Below are positions 1-5,030 of a stretch of 5,224 nt of DNA, one piece after another. Source of the stretch: an uncultured Bacilli bacterium (GTDB taxonomy: Bacteria > Bacillota_I > Bacilli_A > RF39 > UBA660); the NCBI GenBank assembly GCA_944371685.1, contig CALVXV010000083.1:1-5224 (forward strand), given 5' to 3'. The notes under the pieces were generated by a model, which saw nothing but the letters and a program-made list of their open reading frames with translations, was not told the DNA's origin and ran no database searches. Position 1 is the first letter of the stretch. The number at the start of each line of letters is the position of its first letter. A program made the position numbers and the translations under genes.

Positions 1-55
1 GTTCTTGTTTTTTAGTTGGATACATTCTAAATACATAGCCTTTTAATATATTCAT
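1..55 (-). CDS. tnpB: TnpB, IS200/IS605 family, N-terminal fragment cut by window edge
   Basis: Reading leftwards from an ATG at 55-53, the frame encodes MNILKGYVFRMYPTKKQE and then leaves the window. The pattern of a short hydrophobic start followed by Y-x-F-R-x-Y-P-T-x-x-Q-E is the classic beginning of TnpB/OrfB proteins of IS200/IS605 and IS1341-like elements, the RNA-guided nucleases ancestral to Cas12. A Shine-Dalgarno AAGGTGAT lies just upstream of the ATG, and a well-formed promoter lies at 84-112. Only 18 codons are visible, so the RuvC catalytic residues, the zinc finger and the 3' guide-RNA region cannot be checked, nor can it be said whether the gene is complete. No tnpA lies upstream on this strand, so the element may be a tnpB-only type or carry tnpA elsewhere. 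The family call rests on motif recognition alone. Confidence 0.72.
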   Translation of the reverse strand, partial: MNILKGYVFRMYPTKKQE

Positions 56-83
56 GCCATCACCTTCAATCTTTGATGCACTC

Positions 84-112
84 AGTATATCACAAACATT
101 TGTTCTTGTAAA
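84..112 (-). promoter_or_regulatory. Promoter of tnpB
   Basis: On the minus strand a -35 TTTACA (112-107) is separated by exactly 17 bases from a -10 TATACT (89-84). TG stands one base before the -10, making it an extended -10. This is a strong sigma-A type promoter reading into tnpB, with a leader of roughly 20-25 nt. The spacer contains the 12-base sequence GAACAAATGTTT, discussed as a possible LexA/DinR-type operator. Confidence 0.7.
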
Positions 113-133
113 TATTTTTTTTACAAAGCAAAT
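98..133. repeat. Imperfect hairpin, candidate left end of the TnpB element
   Basis: TTGTAAA at 106-112 pairs perfectly with TTTACAA at 120-126 around a 7-base T-rich loop. The stem resumes outside a small bulge with ATTTG (98-102) against CAAAT (129-133). Subterminal imperfect hairpins with bulges are the ends recognised by TnpA in IS200/IS605 elements. This one sits about 45-80 bases upstream of the tnpB start and just inside the point (about 135-144) where helix-turn-helix coding sequence begins. The position fits a left end, but AT-rich DNA forms such stems by chance and the other end is outside the window. Confidence 0.4.
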
Positions 134-140
134 TCCTAGT

Positions 141-353
141 ATACAAGAAAAATTCTCGGAAATTTTAGGAACTACACTTTCTTATTTGAATCAGATTGAA
201 AACGGAAAGATTGATGTCAAGTGTTCAACTATTGATAAGTTTGCGAGTAACATAAATAAATATGATAAAAAAGCTAAGTTAAAATCTGAGGATTTAGTAA
301 TTTATGATAAAACGCATATAACACATTTTTCAAGGATTGATGAGCGAAAATAA
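141..353 (+). pseudogene. 5'-truncated XRE-family helix-turn-helix regulator
   Basis: The open frame reads IQEKFSEILGTTLSYLNQIE near its start and ends in ...HFSRIDERK at a TAA (351-353). The Q-E-K-F-S-E-I-L-G, S-Y-L-N-Q-I-E-N-G-K and T-I-D-K-F-A blocks match helices 2 to 4 of the HTH_3/XRE fold, a DNA-binding domain used by repressors and antitoxins. Helix 1, normally about 12-15 residues before QEKF, is not recognisable. The frame stays open back to an ATG at 54, but residues from there read as unrelated hydrophobic sequence that overlaps the tnpB promoter and hairpin. The simplest reading is that the TnpB element inserted near 135-144 and removed the start, leaving about 70 codons. No Shine-Dalgarno site serves the ATG at 54. 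Expression of a 99-residue chimera from that ATG cannot be excluded. Confidence 0.6.
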
Positions 354-386
354 AAAGTTATAGATTTATATTTTTCTATAACTTTT
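353..386. terminator. Terminator between convergent genes
   Basis: AAAAGTTATAG (353-363) and CTATAACTTTT (376-386) form an 11-bp perfect stem with a 12-base loop. Read on the minus strand, the stem is followed by a T-rich tail (TTTTTATTTT), so it should end the GH31 transcript. Its TAA stop lies at 387-385, at the foot of the stem. On the plus strand the tail is weaker, so it may work in both directions with a bias towards the minus strand. Confidence 0.8.
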
Positions 387-2787
387 AAATTTCATCAATG
401 TATTCAAGTAATTTTAAGAACATTCTAATGAATTTCTTATCTAGGCCAAGTTTACCTAATTTACGAATTTCAATTCTTTTTTTCTTTATTGGATTTTCAC
501 CAAATAAAATGGTGTCAATTTTTTCTTTTAATTCTGTAGATATTTGAGAATCACTAATGATTCGTTCAATATCTTCATTAATTAATCTTAAGGCATCAAT
601 TTCAATATCTTTTCCTTTACATGCGATGGTTAATTGTCCAATTGTTGGAACGTCATTTATTTCAATTATAAAATTTGGACCGTCCACAAATGTTTTTAAT
701 GAAAGTGATGTGTCATTTATATATGCACTGACATCTTCAGTTCTTTTAGTATTTCTAAAAATTATTTTATAATTACGTTTTTCTGGAATAATGCCACTTT
801 TACCTTGGACAGCTCTAATTACTACACTATAATTATTTGGCATATATGTATAATCAATTTGCGTTAATAAATAATAGTCTTTACGGTATAAATCACTTTC
901 ACCATCATCTTCAAATAAGGTATATGAATTGCTTTGACCTGGGAAGATGTTGATTTCCATATCAGTTGGTGGAGTTGTATCATTGATGTTGGTGTTATTA
1001 CTTAATGGTATGATGGCTCCTGATTTAGCAAATACTGGATAATCCTCATCTCTAAAGAAACTAATATAACTTTTACCACCTGGGAATTTTTTACCTGTAA
1101 CATAATCATACCAAGTACCTTCTGGAAGATAGAAATTATGAACAACACGATTCATGACTTCGTCTTTTTGGGTAATGATTGGAGCAATTAATAAAGATGA
1201 GCCAAAGAAATATTCATTACGATATAAAACATCATCATAGAAGTTTGGTTTTAAATAGTAAAGTGGTTTTATTAGTTGATCACCAAATTTATGATATTTG
1301 TAGGCTTCACTATAGATATACGGAATTAATTTATGTCTTAAGTTTAGATAATCTTTAGCAATGGTGTAAGTTTTGATATCCCATCTCCAAGGTTCTCTTT
1401 TATAATATTTTCCTTTATCAACACCAAATTTTAAAATTGGTGAGAAAACACCTAGTTGAATGGATCTTAAATAAAGTTCATTATCTTCGGTTCCTTTAAA
1501 ATATCCACTAACATCATGAGCTACAAAAGGGGCGCCATTATTGAAACTATTGTTGTTATAAAATGGGATTTTTCTTAATGTACTCCAGCTAACTTCAGTT
1601 TTACCAGAATATAAAACGGGATAACGATGTGGTGCGATTGTTTTTTCTTCGGATAGTAATAATGGCCTTCTTTTGAAGTTTCTTTGCATATCGTAGAAAT
1701 GGTAGTGTTTTAACAACGTTAATTCATTTATGTTCTGTTCGTTTTCTAAATCTAACCAGTAGAAGTCTACACCTAGGGCATCTAGTGGATGGATAAATAG
1801 TTTGAAATATACATCAACAAATTTTGGATCTAAAACATTATATGGTATTTTACCACTTTTATCGGTTTGAATATATTTTAAAGCTTCATTATAATATGTA
1901 TCAATATTATAAAGACCAGAAGTCGGATCAATACTTAGACCAATTCTAATATTTTTACTATGAAGATAGTCAATCATGGCTTTAGGGTTTGTAAAATATT
2001 TGTCATTAAAAGTAAAACCGGTTCTTAGATGTTTGTCTTTTAATTTTATACGTTTGTGCCAATCCTTATCAAGAACGACAATTGAAAGAGGAATGTTATT
2101 TCTTTCAAAATTATCAATTAAGGTTTTTAACTGTAAATCATCGTAATTGTCATTACTACTCCACCAGTTACCTAGGGCATATCTAGGGATAAGGGCAGGA
2201 AAGCCAGTTATTTGATAATAGTCTTTTAAAGCGGCTTCAAAATCTTTGTTATACATGAATAGATAGGTGTCAACTCTAAGTTCGTTATTGACTGAGGTTG
2301 TACCATCTTCATGGAAGATTAAAGATGAAGTGTCGTCAATACTAGCCATTCCTTCGGCAGAATATAATCCCTTACCTTTTAAGCCTCCTTTAGCTAAAGA
2401 ACTGTTTGGAAGTCCAAAGTTTCTGACTTCTAAGTGTCCATAGTACCAATAACGGTCAGTGTTTAGTAGTTCGACTTTTAAATTAGCTGCGGGATTGGCT
2501 TTACCACCTAAGAATGATTTGCCTTTGATGTATGTTAATTTAAAGTATTTGGTGGTTATGACTATAAAATTGGTATCTTCTTTTAAGTTGAATTCCGGGG
2601 TTTTTAAATCACGATATAAAACTAGTTCAGTTGGATCATCTACAAAATGACCATTATCATTATACTCTAATCTGATTAGTCTTTCGGTTAAAACTGTAAA
2701 GCGATAGTTAGGACCTTGAATTATATTATTTTTATTGGCTTTAGCTCTTTTAGTATCTAGTGTAAATTGCGCTCCTAAGTTATACAT
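385..2787 (-). CDS. Glycoside hydrolase family 31 protein (alpha-glucosidase-like), acid/base Asp replaced
   Basis: This 800-residue protein has the full GH31 layout: an N-terminal beta-sandwich (about 1-190), a TIM barrel (about 195-520) and C-terminal beta domains (about 520-730), then a charged tail (about 730-800). GH31 enzymes release terminal alpha-linked glucose or related sugars by a retaining mechanism. Visible signatures are ALGNWWS (204-210), VVLDKDWH (237-244), the nucleophile segment FYWLDLENE with Asp346, HRYPVLYSG (387-395), HDVSGY (424-429), YYKREPWRWD (461-470) and RLRHK-like NLRHKLIPY. The acid/base position of the family motif W-x-G-D (Asp616 of human acid alpha-glucosidase) falls on Lys396, in YSGKTEVSW. 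The loop before it (LLLSEEKTIAPHRYP) also lacks the usual SRxAGxGSHRY form. There is no signal peptide, so it is probably cytoplasmic and would act on imported oligosaccharides. The start ATG follows AAGGAGA at seven bases' spacing, 20 bp after the pyruvate kinase-like gene, so the two form an operon. Family assignment is firm; activity and substrate are uncertain. Confidence 0.9.
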   Translation of the reverse strand: MYNLGAQFTLDTKRAKANKNNIIQGPNYRFTVLTERLIRLEYNDNGHFVDDPTELVLYRDLKTPEFNLKEDTNFIVITTKYFKLTYIKGKSFLGGKANPAANLKVELLNTDRYWYYGHLEVRNFGLPNSSLAKGGLKGKGLYSAEGMASIDDTSSLIFHEDGTTSVNNELRVDTYLFMYNKDFEAALKDYYQITGFPALIPRYALGNWWSSNDNYDDLQLKTLIDNFERNNIPLSIVVLDKDWHKRIKLKDKHLRTGFTFNDKYFTNPKAMIDYLHSKNIRIGLSIDPTSGLYNIDTYYNEALKYIQTDKSGKIPYNVLDPKFVDVYFKLFIHPLDALGVDFYWLDLENEQNINELTLLKHYHFYDMQRNFKRRPLLLSEEKTIAPHRYPVLYSGKTEVSWSTLRKIPFYNNNSFNNGAPFVAHDVSGYFKGTEDNELYLRSIQLGVFSPILKFGVDKGKYYKREPWRWDIKTYTIAKDYLNLRHKLIPYIYSEAYKYHKFGDQLIKPLYYLKPNFYDDVLYRNEYFFGSSLLIAPIITQKDEVMNRVVHNFYLPEGTWYDYVTGKKFPGGKSYISFFRDEDYPVFAKSGAIIPLSNNTNINDTTPPTDMEINIFPGQSNSYTLFEDDGESDLYRKDYYLLTQIDYTYMPNNYSVVIRAVQGKSGIIPEKRNYKIIFRNTKRTEDVSAYINDTSLSLKTFVDGPNFIIEINDVPTIGQLTIACKGKDIEIDALRLINEDIERIISDSQISTELKEKIDTILFGENPIKKKRIEIRKLGKLGLDKKFIRMFLKLLEYIDEI

Positions 2788-2807
2788 AAGTATCTCTCCT
2801 TATTCTT

Positions 2808-4220
2808 TTATATTTCATCTATTTGCATGAAGTTAGTGTGTTTTACTTGTTTGAATGGATAACCGCCTGTGATGATGATTTTATCGCCTTTATTTAATTT
2901 GAAAGTGGTAGCGAGATTTTTTTTAACATTATCTGTTAATTCATCTAAAGTATCACCTTCGGCTGTTACGGGAAGAACACCAAAGTGTAATTGCAAGCTT
3001 TTTACGACGCTTGGATTAGAGGCGGCAGCAATTATTGGACAAGGTGGTTTTAATTGACTAATTCTTCTAGCTGTTTTTCCAAAGTTAGTGGCAACTAAAA
3101 TGGCTTTACAGTCAAGTTCATTAGCACCTAGAACAACACTTGATGAAACGGTCGCAGTAATACTTTTTTGTTTTTCATTTAATGAATTACGGAAAAAATA
3201 TCCATAGTCGATACTATCTTCTGATTCTTTGATTATTTTACTGACGATTCTAACGGTATCAATTGGATGAGCTCCAATAGTGGTTTCACTGGTAAGCATA
3301 ATAGCATCTATGGCTTCAGAAACTAAAGTTGATAGATCTGAGACTTCGGCACGGTTAGGAATGGCTTTTTTAGTTAAAAAGCTATTAAACTCAGCTGTTA
3401 TAATCATTAAACAACCTTCTTGATAACATTTATGGATGATTTTTTTCTGAATATTTGGAACAATTTCGATAGGCATTTCGATACCTAAATCGCCCCTATC
3501 TAATATTATTCCATCAGCAATGTTTATGATGTTATCAATGTCATCAACGGCTCTTTTATTTTCTATTTTGGCAAGGAGGCCAATGTGCTCATTTTTAAGT
3601 TCGATTAATAAATCGTTTATTTCAAGGACATCTTCAGCTGAAGAAATTGATGATACACTTATAAAGTCGACGTTCATTTCGTTAGCAAATAATATATCCT
3701 CATAGTCTTGTTTGGTTAAAAATTTTCGGCTCATTCTAGTTTCTGGCAGATATATTTTTGAATTGTCGGTAACTTCTCCACCTTTTAAAACATCACAGAC
3801 AACGTAATCTAAGCCTTTTTCAATTACTTGAAGTAAAATATTGCCTTTACTTAATTTTATTTTAGTATGATATTTTAAATCGTTGACTAAATTAGGATAA
3901 TTGACTGAAAAACCGGTCATACTTCCCTTTATTTCATTCATATAAATCCTAATCTTGTCACCTGTGTTTAGATGAGTTTTGCCACCGATAAAAGTATCTG
4001 TTCTGACGCATGGCCCTTCTAAGTCTAACATGACAGCCGTGTTGGTGCCTAATTGTTGGTTTACCTCATCAATTATACCGATAAGTCTGCGGCAAACATC
4101 TTTAGAAGAATAACTCATATTTAGTCTAATAACATCAATACCACTTTTAATAAATTCTTCTATTTGTTTTCTTTCATTTTTACTTTCACAGACAGTTGCG
4201 ATTAATTTTGTTTTTTCCAT
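2808..4220 (-). CDS. pyk: Divergent pyruvate kinase
   Basis: The 470-residue product is colinear with bacterial pyruvate kinase, which makes pyruvate and ATP from phosphoenolpyruvate and ADP in the cytoplasm. It shows the A barrel (about 1-67 and 155-335), an inserted B domain (about 70-155) and a C domain (about 345-470) ending in the usual GDKIIITGGYP...HTNF. Conserved features are RLN-x-S (Arg32, Asn34, Ser36), Asp66, Arg73, AKIEN (Lys218, Glu220), RGDLG (Asp244), RAEVSD and DAIML-x-x-ET. Departures are many: LDTKGPEIRT becomes LDLEGPCVRT, ARGDLG becomes DRGDLG, TQMLESM becomes AEFNSFL, NFSHG becomes NMSYS, and the B-domain IDDG motif is missing. The start is taken as ATG at 4220 because AGGGTGG lies just upstream and the protein then begins MEKTKLIATV, as family members do. 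The in-frame GTG at 4229 lies inside that ribosome site. It is the first gene of an operon with GH31. It may be a paralogue with changed or no kinase activity. Confidence 0.88.
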   Translation of the reverse strand: MEKTKLIATVCESKNERKQIEEFIKSGIDVIRLNMSYSSKDVCRRLIGIIDEVNQQLGTNTAVMLDLEGPCVRTDTFIGGKTHLNTGDKIRIYMNEIKGSMTGFSVNYPNLVNDLKYHTKIKLSKGNILLQVIEKGLDYVVCDVLKGGEVTDNSKIYLPETRMSRKFLTKQDYEDILFANEMNVDFISVSSISSAEDVLEINDLLIELKNEHIGLLAKIENKRAVDDIDNIINIADGIILDRGDLGIEMPIEIVPNIQKKIIHKCYQEGCLMIITAEFNSFLTKKAIPNRAEVSDLSTLVSEAIDAIMLTSETTIGAHPIDTVRIVSKIIKESEDSIDYGYFFRNSLNEKQKSITATVSSSVVLGANELDCKAILVATNFGKTARRISQLKPPCPIIAAASNPSVVKSLQLHFGVLPVTAEGDTLDELTDNVKKNLATTFKLNKGDKIIITGGYPFKQVKHTNFMQIDEI

Positions 4221-4243
4221 GTTTACCACCCTATTCTAATTAA

Positions 4244-4272
4244 ATTATAATGTATATATTTTTTAAAGTCAA
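4244..4272 (-). promoter_or_regulatory. Promoter of the pyruvate kinase-GH31 operon
   Basis: On the minus strand a -35 TTGACT (4272-4267), a 17-base spacer and a -10 TATAAT (4249-4244) stand about 24 bases before the ATG at 4220. The match is 11 of 12 to the sigma-A consensus, the best promoter in the window. The -35 overlaps the T-rich tail of the preceding gene's terminator. The predicted leader is only about 15-20 nt and has no room for a riboswitch. Confidence 0.85.
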
Positions 4273-4273
4273 T

Positions 4274-4308
4274 GAAATTTAAAAGATGTAGTTTTAATCT
4301 ACACCCTT
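4274..4308 (-). terminator. Terminator of the EIIB-like gene
   Basis: On the minus strand AAGGGTGTAG (4308-4299) pairs with CTACATCTTT (4291-4282) through ten pairs, two of them G-T, around a 7-base loop. It is followed by TTTAAATTT. The stem begins at the stop codon of the small upstream gene. It separates that gene from the promoter of the pyruvate kinase-like gene, making the two separate transcription units. Confidence 0.7.
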
Positions 4309-4624
4309 ATTTTAAATCGTCAATGTTTTTCTTTAGTTGTTTAGCATCTTCGCCAAAAATTATTTTTAATTGATTATCTATTTCAACGATACCTTGAGCC
4401 CCCATTTTTTGAATAGCTTCTTTATTTACAAGTTCGATGTTGTGCAGATTGACAACAAATCTGGATTTATTTACTTCGTAATTTATTATGTTGGCGGTAC
4501 CACCTAAGTATTCAATTAATTTATTAGCTTCTAATTTAAAATCTTTACTTTTTGCTTTTAAAATAGCGAAAGCTATTACTAACAATACTAAAATTATAAT
4601 TACATATTGCCATATCATATCCAT
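4307..4624 (-). CDS. Membrane-anchored PTS EIIB-like domain protein lacking the phosphorylated Cys
   Basis: The 105-residue product starts with one transmembrane segment (about residues 6-22, IIILVLLVIAFAIL), a short basic linker, then a domain (about 34-105) that aligns without gaps with the EIIB domain of glucose-type PTS permeases. The alignment runs through LGGxxNI at the start, then NKEAIQKMGAQGIVEI, then IIFGEDAKQLK. In EIIB the Cys of D-A-C-I-T-R-L-R receives phosphate from EIIA and passes it to the sugar. Here that stretch reads E-V-N-K-S-R-F-V, so the Cys is Asn52. Arg55 is kept and the second Arg is Val57. It therefore cannot phosphorylate sugar by the known route. A role as a membrane-tethered partner, sensor or scaffold is inference. 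The start is ATG 4624 with GGGTGAT upstream; the GTG at 4633 lies within that site. It has its own promoter and terminator, between the XRE regulator and the pyruvate kinase operon. Confidence 0.75.
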   Translation of the reverse strand: MDMIWQYVIIILVLLVIAFAILKAKSKDFKLEANKLIEYLGGTANIINYEVNKSRFVVNLHNIELVNKEAIQKMGAQGIVEIDNQLKIIFGEDAKQLKKNIDDLK

Positions 4625-4641
4625 GTTTATCACCCATATTC

Positions 4642-4670
4642 ATTATACTATAAATTTTGTGAAATTTGAA
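4642..4670 (-). promoter_or_regulatory. Promoter of the EIIB-like gene
   Basis: On the minus strand TTCAAA (4670-4665, four of six to the -35 consensus), a 17-base spacer and a perfect -10 TATAAT (4647-4642) precede the ATG at 4624. The promoter occupies the 53-base gap after the XRE gene. That gap shows no convincing terminator, so read-through from the regulator gene is also possible. Confidence 0.65.
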
Positions 4671-4677
4671 AGAAATT

Positions 4678-4911
4678 TTATTTTACTTCGTCAAATAGTA
4701 ATCTAATGTCAATGTCTAAAGCATCAGCAATTCTACCTAGTACAACAATTGTAAACCCTCTTTGCATTTTTTTACTTTCTATTTTGGCAATATAGTTCAT
4801 ACTGATTCCGGCTTTATTGGCAAGTTGTTGCTGGGTTAAGCTGGCTTTTTCTCTATACTTTTTTATATTTTGTCTAATGATATTGTAATAATAATTATCA
4901 TCATGTTTCAT
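4678..4911 (-). CDS. Small XRE-family transcriptional regulator
   Basis: The product is a 77-residue protein made up almost entirely of one HTH_3/XRE domain (about 11-72). Helix 1 is NIIRQNIKKYREKA, helix 2 LTQQQLANKAG, the recognition helix SMNYIAKIES, and helices 4 and 5 TIVVLGRIADALDIDIRLLF. Such single-domain proteins bind palindromes as dimers and usually repress. The start is placed at ATG 4911 because AGGCGGTG lies eight bases upstream. The in-frame ATG at 4932 would begin before that site and inside a TGTCCAT half-site. The gene is divergent from the exported-protein gene at 5031, and the shared gap holds a perfect 21-bp inverted repeat that is its most likely operator. It has no sensor domain, so any signal must act through a partner protein or protein level. 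An antitoxin-like role is possible but no toxin is adjacent. Confidence 0.9.
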   Translation of the reverse strand: MKHDDNYYYNIIRQNIKKYREKASLTQQQLANKAGISMNYIAKIESKKMQRGFTIVVLGRIADALDIDIRLLFDEVK

Positions 4912-4925
4912 AAATATGCACCGCC

Positions 4926-4960
4926 TGTCCATATTTATTATCTCGAAATTTTTTATTTCG
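4926..4960. promoter_or_regulatory. Leader and -10 region of the XRE gene with a lone half-site and a small inverted repeat
   Basis: On the minus strand a -10-like GATAAT (4942-4937) lacks a good -35 at normal spacing. TGTCCAT at 4926-4932 repeats the half-site of the 21-bp palindrome and falls between this -10 and the ribosome site. CGAAAT (4944-4949) and ATTTCG (4955-4960) form a 6-bp inverted repeat just upstream of the -10. Together they suggest a weak, self-controlled promoter; this is inference. Confidence 0.4.
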
Positions 4961-4962
4961 TT

Positions 4963-4983
4963 ACATGGACAAATTGTCCATGT
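4963..4983. promoter_or_regulatory. Perfect 21-bp inverted repeat, probable XRE operator
   Basis: ACATGGACAA and TTGTCCATGT flank a single central A at 4973, giving ten matched pairs without mismatch. The repeat covers the -35 of the rightward promoter and lies upstream of the leftward XRE gene. This is the classic place for a repressor that controls its own gene and a divergent neighbour. Half-site TGTCCAT recurs at 4926-4932. Confidence 0.75.
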
Positions 4984-4995
4984 TGATGCTATAAT
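4966..4995 (+). promoter_or_regulatory. Promoter of the exported-protein gene
   Basis: TGGACA (4966-4971, five of six to the -35 consensus) is followed after 18 bases by a perfect -10 TATAAT (4990-4995), with TG at 4987-4988 making an extended -10. The -35 lies inside the 21-bp palindrome, so a protein bound there should block RNA polymerase. The leader to the ATG at 5031 is about 30 nt. Confidence 0.75.
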
Positions 4996-5030
4996 ATGCT
5001 TGAAAATAAAAATGGAAGGAAATAAAAAGT

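Noticed and set aside
50..60. Overlapping ATGGCATGA just upstream of tnpB as a leader peptide or a sign of UGA recoding
   Set aside because: It is only two codons in another frame. The long genes read Trp from UGG with no internal UGA, so nothing supports recoding.
54..140. ATG at 54 as a genuine start of a 99-residue regulator
   Set aside because: The first 29 codons do not resemble an XRE helix 1. They overlap the minus-strand tnpB start, promoter and hairpin, and no ribosome site precedes the ATG.
557..772. Plus-strand open frame antisense to the GH31 gene, with similar ones at 2459-2650, 2869-3057, 3520-3705 and 4488-4706
   Set aside because: All lie opposite well-supported genes, show no family signature and have no convincing ribosome sites. 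They are shadow frames.
4221..4229. GTG at 4229 as start of the pyruvate kinase-like gene, and GTG at 4633 for the EIIB-like gene
   Set aside because: Both GTGs are part of the GGGTG ribosome site itself. The ATG nine bases downstream has proper spacing and, for the kinase, the expected family N-terminus.
4634..4677. Terminator after the XRE gene
   Set aside because: AAATTT and TTTCAAATTT repeats give only weak AT stems without GC pairs or a clear T tail. The stretch is better explained as the EIIB-like gene promoter.
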